Positions 34,912-44,047 of a stretch of DNA of 64,000 nucleotides are shown piece by piece. The first letter of the stretch is position 1. Each line of letters starts with the position of its first letter. The translations under genes and the position numbers were made by a program. The notes beneath the pieces are model-generated. The model was not told the DNA's origin, did no database searches, and worked only from the letters and a program-made list of their open reading frames with translations. This stretch comes from Flavobacterium cupreum (lineage in GTDB: Bacteria > Bacteroidota > Bacteroidia > Flavobacteriales > Flavobacteriaceae): positions 61,402-125,401 of the forward strand of contig NZ_QWDM01000019.1 in assembly GCF_003996965.1 (NCBI RefSeq), in the 5' to 3' direction.

Positions 34912-35619
34912 ATGAAATATAAAAGAATTCTTCTAAAACTAAGTGGCGAGGCCTTAATGGGTGATTTACAATACGGAATTGACCCAAAAAGATTAGCCGA
35001 ATATGCCGAGGAAATTAAGCAAATTCACAGCAAAGGAGTCGAAATTGCTATTGTTATCGGAGGAGGAAATATTTTTAGGGGCGTTGCAGGTGCAAGTGCC
35101 GGTATGGATAGAGTACAAGGCGATTATATGGGAATGCTGGCCACCGTAATTAACGGAATGGCATTGCAGGGTGCGCTGGAAGACAAAGGAATGAAAACAC
35201 GTTTACAGACAGCTTTGAAGATGGAATCTATTGCTGAGCCTTACATCAAAAGAAGAGCAGACCGTCACCTTGAAAAAGGAAGAATCGTAATTTTTGGTGC
35301 CGGAACAGGAAACCCTTATTTTACGACCGATACAGCAGCTGTTTTAAGAGGAATCGAAATCAATGCCGACGTAATCCTGAAAGGAACCCGCGTTGATGGT
35401 GTTTACGATTCTGATCCGGAGAAAAATGCTTCGGCAGTAAAATTCGACTTCATCTCTTTTGATGATGTACTGAAAAAAGGATTAAATGTAATGGACACCA
35501 CCGCTTTCACCTTAAGCCAGGAAAATAAATTGCCAATCGTTGTTTTTGACATGAACAAAATTGGAAATCTGTTGAAAATCTGTGAAGGTGACAACATCGG
35601 AACTGTAGTAAATATTTAG
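34912..35619 (+). CDS. pyrH: UMP kinase
   Basis: A 235-residue amino-acid-kinase fold enzyme starting MKYKRILLKLSGEAL at ATG 34912. Motifs: KLSGEALMG, VIGGGNIFRG, the acidic region RVQGDYMGMLATVING and FGAGTGNPYFTTDTAAVLRG. It phosphorylates UMP to UDP and is usually a hexamer regulated by UTP and GTP. It is followed by frr, the conserved pyrH-frr order. Confidence 0.97.
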   Translation: MKYKRILLKLSGEALMGDLQYGIDPKRLAEYAEEIKQIHSKGVEIAIVIGGGNIFRGVAGASAGMDRVQGDYMGMLATVINGMALQGALEDKGMKTRLQTALKMESIAEPYIKRRADRHLEKGRIVIFGAGTGNPYFTTDTAAVLRGIEINADVILKGTRVDGVYDSDPEKNASAVKFDFISFDDVLKKGLNVMDTTAFTLSQENKLPIVVFDMNKIGNLLKICEGDNIGTVVNI

Positions 35620-35763
35620 ACTACTTAAAATTGTTGGAATTTTAGATTTCAATAATTGCTTAATATTCAAAAAACAAAAAAACATATTAGTTAGTAAATT
35701 AGATGCCAAAATTTTTAGAACTCTAAAAATCCAACCATCTGAAAATCTAAAAATCTAAAAAAA

Positions 35764-36327
35764 ATGACTGAAGAAATAGAATTTATATTAGATAGTACTG
35801 AAGAATCCATGAATGGTTCGATAGCGCATTTAGAAAAAGAATTTCTTAACATTCGCGCAGGAAAAGCTTCTCCGGCTATGCTTGGAAGCGTTTTTGTAGA
35901 TTATTACGGATCTGCAACACCACTTTCGCAGGTATCGAAAATCAGTGTTCCTGATGCGAGAACAATTACTTTACAGCCGTTTGAAAAAAACATGCTGCAG
36001 ACTATTGAAAAAGCCATTATGATTGCCAATATTGGTTTCAACCCGATGAATAACGGAGACGTTATCATTATCAGTGTTCCGCCTTTGACAGAAGAGCGCC
36101 GTAGAGATTTGGCCAAACAGGCAAAATCTGAAGCTGAAGATGCAAAGATCGGTGTGCGTAACGTACGTAAAGATGCCAATACGGATATCAAAAAATTAGA
36201 AAAAGAAGGCACTTCTGAGGACATTTGCAAATCTGCCGAAGAAGAAGTTCAGAACTTAACGAATACATACATTAGAAAAATTGATGAATTATTAGCGGCA
36301 AAAGAAGCTGAAATCATGAAAGTGTAA
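35764..36327 (+). CDS. frr: Ribosome recycling factor
   Basis: A 187-residue protein with the three-helix body and hinge of RRF: LNIRAGKASPAMLGSV (about 28-43), PDARTITLQPFEKNM and PPLTEERRRDLAKQAK. It dissociates the post-termination ribosome with EF-G. A clear terminator follows. Confidence 0.97.
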   Translation: MTEEIEFILDSTEESMNGSIAHLEKEFLNIRAGKASPAMLGSVFVDYYGSATPLSQVSKISVPDARTITLQPFEKNMLQTIEKAIMIANIGFNPMNNGDVIIISVPPLTEERRRDLAKQAKSEAEDAKIGVRNVRKDANTDIKKLEKEGTSEDICKSAEEEVQNLTNTYIRKIDELLAAKEAEIMKV

Positions 36328-36345
36328 TCTTATTCAACACAAAAT

Positions 36346-36385
36346 AAAAATCCGTTTAGTTAAATTGTACTAGACGGATTTTTTT
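36346..36385 (+). terminator. Terminator after frr
   Basis: 15-bp stem AAAAATCCGTTTAGT / ACTAGACGGATTTTT with one mismatch, 8-nt loop and extra T residues. Confidence 0.88.
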
Positions 36386-36445
36386 ATTCTTATTTTTGCG
36401 TACCAAAAATTAATTGTTTTCATTTTCGAAACTAGAATCCTCTGT

Positions 36446-38941
36446 ATGAAGCTATTTTGTTTTCTGAGTTTGTTTTTCACGCTGACCATTCAGGCGCAAT
36501 TTCAAATAAGCGGAATTGTAAATGACCCGAACAACAAACCGCTTCCGTTTGCCACCATCAAAACATCAGATAACTTAAGCGCCATCACCGATATTGATGG
36601 TAAATTTACCTTTACCGCTCCAGCTGATTTTGCTTATTACACGGTTTCTTACGTTGGTTTTGAAACCAAAACCATAACCGTAATAAAAAACAAAAAATTC
36701 TATACGATTTCACTTTCCGAGAAAACAGATGATTTAGAAGAAGTTGTTGTTTCCAGTGAAAATCCGGCTTTAGCCATTTTACGAAAGGTAATCTTAAATA
36801 AAAACACCAATAATCCGCAAAAAAAGCTGAACAGTTTTGAGTACAAAACCTACAACAAACTTATTGTTACCGCCAATCCTGATTCTATAGACGGCCGTAT
36901 TGACTCTTCAGCAGTGTATAAAGATTTAGACAAAAAGAAAATCAATATTGATTCTTCCGATTATAAATTCAAGGAAATCATCAGCAGGCAGCATTTATTT
37001 CAGACTGAAAAAGTATCGCAATATCAATTTGGAAACAACAAACTCAAAGAGACTGTTCTGGGCACAAAAATGGCCGGTTTCAAACAGCCTGTTTATGAGA
37101 TTATTGCCTTCAATTTACAATCTATTTCGATTTACGATAATAAATACGAATTACTGGAAACCAAATATGAAAGTCCGATTTCAAACAATGCCTTTAAAGA
37201 TTATAATTACAAACTGCTTGATACGGTAAACATAAAAGGCCGCGAGACCTACATGATTTATTTCAAAAACAAGCTAAAAAGAAAAACATCCGGATTAGAA
37301 GGTGTTTTATATATCGATCAGGAGAATTTTGCTGTTGCCAAAGCGGTCATGCGCATCAAAGGTGTTTTGGACATTAGCGGTATTCATGAGTTTGAATATG
37401 CTCCGAATGAAAAAATATGGTTTCAAAGCAATACCACTTTTAAAATTGTAAAGGGTAAAAACGAGGAGGACATTAAGATTCTGGGCGGAACGATTCAGTT
37501 TGATGCCGATGCGGAAGAAAGTTTCGAGCCTAGAAAAAAGGTAGCGTCGGACTTTACGTATTTACTTTCCGAAAGCAACAACTTCGACATACATTACAAT
37601 ACCAATCCTCCGATCAAAAATCCGGCACTTTATATAGAGATTAAAGAAGATGCCAACAAAAAACCGGAAACTTTCTGGGAAGGCTACCGAAAAGAAAACC
37701 TGGATTTAAGAGGCCAGAAAACGTATTTGCTACTGGACAGCCTTTCGATCAAAAAAAGAGTGGAAAAGCGCCTTGGAATTGGCCGTAAAATCATTAATGG
37801 TTTCTATCCGGTCGGCCCGGTTGATCTTGACCTGAAGAAAATCATCAGTTACAATAATTACGAAGGTTTCCGACTGGGTCTTGGCGGTATTACGAATGAT
37901 CGTTTCTCTAAAGATTTCCGCATTGAAGCGTATACAGCTTACGGAACGAAAGACGGTGCTTTTAAATACAGTACCGGCGCCGGCGTTTTACTGGACAAAA
38001 GTACCAACACCTGGCTTAATGCTTATTATATGGATGATGTACGGGAAATTGCAAGTACCGTTTTTGCCGTTGACAAGCGTGTATTTAAAATTTACGATCC
38101 GCGTCCGATCAATATTAGTACTTTTTATCAATATACGGGATGGAGAGCCAATGTGCAATCGAAAATTATTCCGAAGACCGAAGCCGTTTTAGAAGTATCG
38201 AGAAACTTAATCGAACCCAAATTTGATTATCTCTTTAACCTCAACGGAAGATTGTATTCTAGTTATATTATGACCACGGCGATGTTATCTGTAGTCTGGG
38301 CGCCCTTTAGCGAATTCATGCAAACGCCAACCGGCAGAAACGAATCTGACAAAAGGTTTCCGAGATTTACTTTCCAGTACACACAATCCCTGCCGAATGT
38401 GTTGGAAAACGATTTTAACTTTGGTAAAATCGATTTTAAAGCAGAATATGAAAAACAATATCTCAATCGCCAGAAAACAAGTTTACTGCTGCAGGGAGGA
38501 TATGCTTTTGGAGATGTTCCAATTACACATCTCTACAATACGGCTCCGAATAACCTGACAAAAGAGACCATTGTTCAGCGTATTACCTTTTCGGGACGAA
38601 ACAGTTTTGAAACTATGTTTTTTAATGAGTTTTTCTCGAATGAATATGTTATGTTTCAGATCAAACATGGTTTTGACCGTATTAAAATCATGAGAAAAGT
38701 CCGCCCGTCACTGGTATTAGTCACCAGGATGGCCTGGGGAAATATGGAAAACCCACAGCAACATGTCGGACCGGCGTACAAAACACTGGACAAAGGTTAT
38801 TTTGAATCCGGAATCGAATTAAACAAAATCTACAAAGGAATTGGTTTAGGCGGATTTTACAGATATGGCCCTAATCAATTAGCGAGATTTGATGATAATA
38901 TTGCTGTTAAGATTTCTTATGTGCTTGATTTGGGACTTTAG
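36446..38941 (+). CDS. DUF5686 outer-membrane protein with CarboxypepD_reg-like domain
   Basis: An 831-residue protein with a signal peptide (MKLFCFLSLFFTLTIQAQ). Residues of about 20-98 form a CarboxypepD_reg-like beta-sandwich (FQISGIVNDPNNKPLPFA, DIDGKFTF, YTVSYVGFETK). The long remainder has the DUF5686 features (AILRKVILNKN near 110, NGFYPVGPVDL, then a barrel with YEGFRLGLGG and many aromatic strands) and ends VLDLGL. Probably an outer-membrane barrel that is not TonB-dependent, since no plug is visible. Single gene with its own terminator. Confidence 0.88.
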   Translation: MKLFCFLSLFFTLTIQAQFQISGIVNDPNNKPLPFATIKTSDNLSAITDIDGKFTFTAPADFAYYTVSYVGFETKTITVIKNKKFYTISLSEKTDDLEEVVVSSENPALAILRKVILNKNTNNPQKKLNSFEYKTYNKLIVTANPDSIDGRIDSSAVYKDLDKKKINIDSSDYKFKEIISRQHLFQTEKVSQYQFGNNKLKETVLGTKMAGFKQPVYEIIAFNLQSISIYDNKYELLETKYESPISNNAFKDYNYKLLDTVNIKGRETYMIYFKNKLKRKTSGLEGVLYIDQENFAVAKAVMRIKGVLDISGIHEFEYAPNEKIWFQSNTTFKIVKGKNEEDIKILGGTIQFDADAEESFEPRKKVASDFTYLLSESNNFDIHYNTNPPIKNPALYIEIKEDANKKPETFWEGYRKENLDLRGQKTYLLLDSLSIKKRVEKRLGIGRKIINGFYPVGPVDLDLKKIISYNNYEGFRLGLGGITNDRFSKDFRIEAYTAYGTKDGAFKYSTGAGVLLDKSTNTWLNAYYMDDVREIASTVFAVDKRVFKIYDPRPINISTFYQYTGWRANVQSKIIPKTEAVLEVSRNLIEPKFDYLFNLNGRLYSSYIMTTAMLSVVWAPFSEFMQTPTGRNESDKRFPRFTFQYTQSLPNVLENDFNFGKIDFKAEYEKQYLNRQKTSLLLQGGYAFGDVPITHLYNTAPNNLTKETIVQRITFSGRNSFETMFFNEFFSNEYVMFQIKHGFDRIKIMRKVRPSLVLVTRMAWGNMENPQQHVGPAYKTLDKGYFESGIELNKIYKGIGLGGFYRYGPNQLARFDDNIAVKISYVLDLGL

Positions 38942-39021
38942 AGTTAAATCCCAAATTCTAATCTCGAAGCCTCGGCATAAATTCCAAATTCCAACTTTAG
39001 CTGTGTGGATTTAGAGGATGC

Positions 39022-39046
39022 GATTTCTCCTTTCGTCGAAATGACA
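39022..39046 (+). repeat. Half copy of the TTTCGTCGAAATGACA dispersed repeat
   Basis: GATTTCTCCTTTCGTCGAAA and following bases match one arm of the inverted repeat at 46469-46569. It lies between the DUF5686 gene and the terminator. Confidence 0.6.
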
Positions 39047-39077
39047 CAGCGTAAAAAGAAACGCTAATACACAAAAT

Positions 39078-39121
39078 AAAAATCCCAAATCCCAATTTTA
39101 CGATTGGAATTTGGGATTTTT
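39078..39121. terminator. Two-way terminator between convergent genes
   Basis: Arms at 39078-39096 and 39103-39121 (AAATCCCAAATCCCAAT / ATTGGAATTTGGGATTT) pair with one mismatch around a 6-nt loop. A-run and T-run flank it on either strand. Confidence 0.82.
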
Positions 39122-39146
39122 AAATTATTGGAATTTTTTCCTCCGT

Positions 39147-41417
39147 CTATGGCTTCAGAATCAAAACCGATGGCGTATTATTCAGCCATGTGCTTTGCGA
39201 TTCAATTAGTTTTTTCCAACTGTCCAGACTAATGATCATGAGGTTCTGATTTTCCAGGAACTCTTTTTTGATCGTTCTGTCGTTCATGATCATGATGTGG
39301 TTGGGAGCAATTTGTTCTATCGAACGAATCGTTTCCTGAATATCACGTGTGTTTTTGACTTCACCGCTTGCATCGAGAACCGTAATCTGAGATCCGTTAT
39401 TGTTGATTAGTTTTTTGGCATATTCAATTAAAAAAGAATCTTCTTTACTGAAAATTGGCATAAAAACCTGATTTACTTCTTCTAAGTCCTTATCGATAAA
39501 AATTCCGACCGGCATTTTGCTTTTGGCAATAATGTGGCGCGTTCTTTCATCAAAAGGAGAATTTTCGAACAAGCCTTCTTTTCCTGTAAACTTATCGATC
39601 AGACGGTCCGGATTTACGATTCGGGTGGTAAAACCAAGGATTTTCCCCAGTAAAGTCCCGTCAAAAATAGATTGTCCCAGTCCCACCAGCAATAAATCGT
39701 ATTCGCCCTGATTGGCGGTATCGATAATATCAGTATCAATATCATTCGTCACTTTAAAAATACTGACCATATTTTGTTCCAGACGTTCTGATTCCTGAAT
39801 AACGGGCACTAACATTTTTCGTTCGTGATCTTTTACGTCAAACGAATGTATCTCGGTACTCAGGGACAAATGCATTGCCGTGACAATAGAATTATCGCCT
39901 TGTTTTTTAACCAGACTGTTTGCAATCCTCAATAATTTTTTACCTCTTTCGGGAGTGGCAAACGAAAGCAAAATCTTGTATTTACTTTTATTTCCGATTT
40001 CCTGCGGAATTGCGGTTATTTTATCCTTAAAAATAAAGCCGATAAAATCTAAAGCAGGACCTGTCATAAACGTAGTTACCAACGCCATAATAACCATCAT
40101 GGTAAAAATCTCGGTAGATAAAACACCTAAGTCATACCCAATATTCAAAACCACCAGCTCCATTAAACCACGTGTGTTCATTAAAGCGCCAATGGCTAAA
40201 CTGTCTTTCCAGCTTTGTCCGACAAATTTGGCAGCAAAAGCACTTCCGAGGAACTTCCCGGCTACCGCTACTGCAATAATTACCGCGGTCACTTTCCACA
40301 AATAAGGATCGTTTAACAAACCAATTTGCGTACGCAAACCAGTGAAAACAAAGAATAATGGCAATAAGACAATGATCGAAACGTCTTCTACTTTTTCTAT
40401 AAAAATATTTCTGAATTTATTGTTTTCCGGCATAATAGCTCCTGCTAAGAAAGCGCCGAACAAAGCGTGAATTCCAATTAATTCAGCAGCATAAGCAGAG
40501 AATAAAAGTGTCAGGAAGAAAATAGCTACCACAGGTTTATTCAGACTTTCGCGGGTTGAGTTTAGATCCCCCACACGTTTCAGGAACGGACGAACTATTT
40601 TCAGCATGATAATTACATACAAAATAGCCAGACCAATAACATATAAAGCACTTGTAAAAGAACCTGCCTTTACAATCGCAATGACAACAGCCAGAATACA
40701 CCAGGCCGTAATATCATCGGCTGCGGCACAAGTTATGGCAATGGTTCCCAGTTTTGTTTTCTGCATGCCCCGCTCCTGCACGATTCTGGCCAATACCGGA
40801 AATGCGGTGATACTCATGGCAATCCCCATGAATAATCCGAAAGAGGCAAATTCAACCCCAACCGGAGCGAACGTATGATAAATAAAATAAGCCAGTGACA
40901 ATCCTAATGCAAACGGAATCACAATACTGGCGTGACTAATCACCACAGCATCATGTGCTTTATTTTTAAGCACTTTTAAATCCAGCTCCATTCCGATTAC
41001 GAACATAAAAAGAATCAGACCAATCTGACTCAGGAATTGCAAATTCCCTAATGATTCTTTTGGAAATAAAGCGGCTGAAAATTCAGGGAAATACATTCCG
41101 ACCAAAGAGGGTCCTAAAACGATACCTGCAATCATTTCTCCAATTACAGAGGGCTGCCCTATTTTTCTGAAAACCCATCCAAACAAACGCGCTACCAAAA
41201 TAATAGTCACGATCTGCGCCAGCAAAATAGCCAGTGGATGCTGCAGATTTTCTACCATGGAATGCAAAAAATCATTCCAGTGATTGCTTTCGATTTTCTT
41301 CTGAACGATTCCGCGTCCTACTTCTAGCGCGGCACCTTTTGAAATTACCCAATATATCAGAGTTGTAAAACCACCAATAACCGTAATGTAAAATAAGGAG
41401 TTTTTAATATTATTCAT
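39147..41417 (-). CDS. CPA2-family cation:proton antiporter with C-terminal Usp-like domains
   Basis: A 756-residue protein starting at ATG 41417 (MNNIKNSLFYITVIGG); the longer frame to 41456 adds a non-family stretch. After one N-terminal helix, about 12 membrane helices follow: PSVIGEMIAGIVLGPSLVG, LFMFVIGMELDLK and MNTRGLMELVVLNIG are the typical Kef/NhaS-type motifs. From about residue 470 a soluble tail of about 280 residues looks like one or two universal-stress-protein-like domains (KYKILLSFATPERGKKLL, then YDLLLVGLGQS), probably regulatory. No RCK/TrkA-N domain. Likely Na+ or K+ exchange for protons. Confidence 0.88.
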   Translation of the reverse strand: MNNIKNSLFYITVIGGFTTLIYWVISKGAALEVGRGIVQKKIESNHWNDFLHSMVENLQHPLAILLAQIVTIILVARLFGWVFRKIGQPSVIGEMIAGIVLGPSLVGMYFPEFSAALFPKESLGNLQFLSQIGLILFMFVIGMELDLKVLKNKAHDAVVISHASIVIPFALGLSLAYFIYHTFAPVGVEFASFGLFMGIAMSITAFPVLARIVQERGMQKTKLGTIAITCAAADDITAWCILAVVIAIVKAGSFTSALYVIGLAILYVIIMLKIVRPFLKRVGDLNSTRESLNKPVVAIFFLTLLFSAYAAELIGIHALFGAFLAGAIMPENNKFRNIFIEKVEDVSIIVLLPLFFVFTGLRTQIGLLNDPYLWKVTAVIIAVAVAGKFLGSAFAAKFVGQSWKDSLAIGALMNTRGLMELVVLNIGYDLGVLSTEIFTMMVIMALVTTFMTGPALDFIGFIFKDKITAIPQEIGNKSKYKILLSFATPERGKKLLRIANSLVKKQGDNSIVTAMHLSLSTEIHSFDVKDHERKMLVPVIQESERLEQNMVSIFKVTNDIDTDIIDTANQGEYDLLLVGLGQSIFDGTLLGKILGFTTRIVNPDRLIDKFTGKEGLFENSPFDERTRHIIAKSKMPVGIFIDKDLEEVNQVFMPIFSKEDSFLIEYAKKLINNNGSQITVLDASGEVKNTRDIQETIRSIEQIAPNHIMIMNDRTIKKEFLENQNLMIISLDSWKKLIESQSTWLNNTPSVLILKP

Positions 41418-41756
41418 AACTCGTTTTTTTGATTTTAATGGTGCAAATATCAACACTGAACAGGAAGTGAAAAAGGTTTTTTTTACTTAATTTCAAATGT
41501 ATGTAACAAGTCTGAAAAACTTTGTAATAAGTTAGACAATTGCGCTAAAATCAAGTGTATTTCCCGAATTGAAGACCTGATTATAATGTCACGAAGAGGG
41601 CTTCGACTCCGCTCAGCCTGACATTCGACTTCGCTCAGCCTGACCTATTTTAGAAGATTTTATTTTGTTAAAACAACTGTCACCCTAAGCGGAGTTGAAG
41701 GCTTGCATATTCAAAAAGGGCTTCGACTTCGCTCAGCCTGACAACTTTGATGTACT
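41418..41756. repeat. 339-bp gap with GCTTCGACTTCGCTCAGCC repeats
   Basis: No gene seen. Units GGGCTTCGACTCCGCTCAGC (41598) and GGGCTTCGACTTCGCTCAGC (41718) plus an inner TTCGACTTCGCTCAGCC (about 41624) are direct copies, and 41679-41702 (CACCCTAAGCGGAGTTGAAG) is an inverted one. The same family forms the palindrome at 49831-49918. The stretch next to 41417 should contain the antiporter promoter. Confidence 0.75.
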
Positions 41757-42476
41757 CTAAATTTTTACCTTTTTCAAAAACTCAGCACGGTACGTTTCGC
41801 TCAAAAGCAGGGTGGTGTTTTTGTCTTTTATCTCTAAGTGATGCAGTACAATTTCGTTGTGGTTAAAAAACTTAATCGCTTTGACAGCAACAATTTCTTT
41901 TTTGTTTATACGGCAGAAATCGGCTTCTGGCAATTCGTTTAAGAGGGTGTCGAATTTAACGTTTTTCAAATTCAGAAAACTTCCGTCAGCCAAAAGGACT
42001 GTTTTATCGCGACTGTCGCTCACTGCGGTTTTGATGTACTGGATCTGATTAAAATACAACAAAGTTTTTCCTTTGTCTGTATTCAGCTGAATGAACTTTC
42101 TGGCTGCATCGGGTTTATGAAACCTTTCAAAAGCTTTCGAGATCGCTTTTTGCAGGCGTTCCAGTTTTACCGGTTTTGTAATATAATCGACTGCATCAAT
42201 ATTAAAAGCATCTGCCGCATATTCCTTATAGGCCGTACAGAAAATAACCAGTTTATTATCGAGCATTTCCGCCAGATGAAGTCCGTCAATTCCGGGCATT
42301 TCGATATCTGATATTAGCAAATCAAAATCGAGATTTGGAATATCGGCAAGAAGTTTTTCCGGATTATTAAACGTTTTTACGATCTCTACTTCGGGAATTT
42401 GTTCGCAAAGCATTTTGAGGTACGTTAATCCCGGCAGCTCATCGTCCAGAAGCAAGCATTTCAGTTTTGTATTCAA
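41757..42476 (-). CDS. LytTR-family response regulator
   Basis: A 239-residue regulator. The receiver domain has the acidic pocket LLLDDELPG (Asp11/Asp12), phospho-acceptor Asp57 (LLISDIEMPGIDG) and Lys near KPVKLERLQ. The C-terminal LytTR DNA-binding domain (about 135-239) shows IQYIKTAVSDSRDKTVLLAD and FCRINKKEIV. It follows and overlaps the histidine-kinase gene by 38 bp, so the two form a coupled two-component pair. Targets unknown. Confidence 0.92.
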   Translation of the reverse strand: MNTKLKCLLLDDELPGLTYLKMLCEQIPEVEIVKTFNNPEKLLADIPNLDFDLLISDIEMPGIDGLHLAEMLDNKLVIFCTAYKEYAADAFNIDAVDYITKPVKLERLQKAISKAFERFHKPDAARKFIQLNTDKGKTLLYFNQIQYIKTAVSDSRDKTVLLADGSFLNLKNVKFDTLLNELPEADFCRINKKEIVAVKAIKFFNHNEIVLHHLEIKDKNTTLLLSETYRAEFLKKVKI

Positions 42477-43200
42477 GTAAGTCTATTTTTAGATGGGCTA
42501 TGTAAATATCGTTCTCTACAAACCTTTCGAGTTTGAAGTTATTTTTATAAATAATCCGCAAACGGTGTTCTAAAGTGGCGTGGCCAAAACCGCTGCGTTC
42601 TTTTTTTAATACTTTTTTATCGGAAATTTTATTCGAAACGGTCATAAAAAAAGCATTGTCCCTAAATTCAAAAACAACAGAGATAAATGCATCTGCGCTT
42701 TGCAAATCGGCATGCTTAAAGGCATTTTCGATTAGATCAATAGAAATCAGCGGCGCGAGCAACGGCTGTTCATACAATTTATCTTCCTTATTGATATTGG
42801 TTTTGATCTTCAGTTCAAAAAGCGGACTGATTTTAATTTTATTGATTTCGATTAAATTCAGCGCAAAATCAATTTCTTCTTTTGCCGTGACAAACTTCTT
42901 TTTGCTTTCGTACAAAATATAGTCCAGCACATTCGCCAGTTTATCCAGTGCAAAATACGTTTGATACGCATGGGACTGAATCGAATTCAGGATATTTTTA
43001 AACAAATGCGGATTCAGTTTTGACTCCAGCGTTTCCAGCTGCAAATCGTTCACTTTCATTTCGAGTGCATAAAAACTCTTTTCGGCATCGTCTTTTGCTT
43101 TTTTGAATTGCAGCAGTTGATACATCAAAAAGCAGATAATGACAATCAGCAATAAAAGAATTGCGAGAAATATAAAAGTGATGGTGTTGTTTTCCTGCAT
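42439..43200 (-). CDS. LytS-type sensor histidine kinase (His_kinase family)
   Basis: A 253-residue kinase with a single N-terminal membrane helix (about 8-29), a short coiled stretch (30-58), the His_kinase motif KLNPHLFKNILNSIQSHAYQ with His65, and a C-terminal ATPase half with LIENAFKHA and RSGFGHATLEHRL. There is no extracellular sensor domain, so signal detection would have to occur in the membrane helix or through a partner. Pairs with the overlapping LytTR regulator. Confidence 0.9.
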   Translation of the reverse strand: MQENNTITFIFLAILLLLIVIICFLMYQLLQFKKAKDDAEKSFYALEMKVNDLQLETLESKLNPHLFKNILNSIQSHAYQTYFALDKLANVLDYILYESKKKFVTAKEEIDFALNLIEINKIKISPLFELKIKTNINKEDKLYEQPLLAPLISIDLIENAFKHADLQSADAFISVVFEFRDNAFFMTVSNKISDKKVLKKERSGFGHATLEHRLRIIYKNNFKLERFVENDIYIAHLKIDLLEYKTEMLASGR

Positions 43201-43534
43201 TGTTATTTAAAGTTAAAAAGTTTTTTTCGCCACGACCCGAGTGATAGCGAACAGGCGAAGCAATTGCACGAATTACACAAATTTAAAATCCTGCTATCTG
43301 CCTAAATCTGCAAAATCTGCGGGAACTCTTTTTACCACTCCCGATAGCTATCGGGATAAGAGATTGTATTTTTTTTTGCCACAAATTACACAAATTTAAA
43401 ATCCCACTGTGTGCGTAAATCCGCTTAATCTGCAAAATCTGCGTGCTGTTTTTTTTTGCCACAGATTAAAAAGATTTTAATGATTTTTTTTAATCTTAAT
43501 CTGTGAAAATCTATTAATCTGTGGCATATCTTTT
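43201..43534. repeat. 334-bp gap of dispersed palindromes
   Basis: No gene seen. It contains a perfect 18-bp palindrome TCCCGATAGCTATCGGGA (43339-43356), an inverted pair GCCACAGATTAA (43458-43469) / TTAATCTGTGGC (43514-43525), and partial units GCACGAATTACACAAATTTA and CTGCAAAATCTGCG. Similar GCCACGAATT and GCCACAGATT units lie at 46430, 53203-53300 and 60340-60400. Confidence 0.75.
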
Positions 43535-43864
43535 TTAATGACTGGACACAAATTTCAATCCGATAATCGAAGCGATTAAAGTTGAAAGAAAAAAGATTCT
43601 CCAGAAAGTTGTCGGTTCTTTAAAAACCAGAACACCAACCAAAACAGTTCCAACAGCACCAATTCCGGTCCAGACGGCATACGCTGTACCAATAGGTAAG
43701 ACCTGAGTCGCTTTGTACAGCAAAATCATGCTGATCGAAAGACAGATAAAAAAGCCTGCCATCCAATACGTCGAGATCATTCCGGTGGTTTCTTTGGCTT
43801 TTCCTAAGCAGGATGCAAATCCAACTTCGAAAAGTCCGGCAATAATCAATAAAATCCAGTTCAT
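43535..43864 (-). CDS. SMR-family transporter, Gdx/SugE type
   Basis: A 109-residue protein with four membrane helices. The helix 1 Glu is in GLFEVGFASCLGKAK (Glu13), and VLPIGTAYAVWTGIGAVGTV is nearly identical to the conserved helix 3 segment of SugE/Gdx. The end IIGLKFVSSH also fits this subgroup. Gdx proteins export guanidinium in exchange for protons; the other option is a broad drug exporter (EmrE type). No guanidine riboswitch was recognised upstream. Confidence 0.87.
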   Translation of the reverse strand: MNWILLIIAGLFEVGFASCLGKAKETTGMISTYWMAGFFICLSISMILLYKATQVLPIGTAYAVWTGIGAVGTVLVGVLVFKEPTTFWRIFFLSTLIASIIGLKFVSSH

Positions 43865-44019
43865 TTTCGTTTCCGTTTTTAAATTTGATTACAAATATGA
43901 GAAAAGCGCTTGGAGAAACCATCAAAAGAAACCAATATTATCACAAAAGTGATATCGTGATTTGTGTTAACAAAAAGTAAAAACGGCGCCGATTAATTAT
44001 GATTTAGAGCACTTTTCAC

Positions 44020-44027
44020 TACATTTG
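44020..44027 (+). promoter_or_regulatory. Flavobacterial -7 element TACATTTG
   Basis: Exact TAnnTTTG, 20 bp before the ATG of the MMPL-type exporter. Confidence 0.65.
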
Positions 44028-44047
44028 CAACCATTTTTAAAGATTTT

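Noticed and set aside
43865..44010. Possible guanidine riboswitch upstream of the SMR transporter gene
   Set aside because: I found no match to the conserved loops of the known guanidine riboswitch classes.
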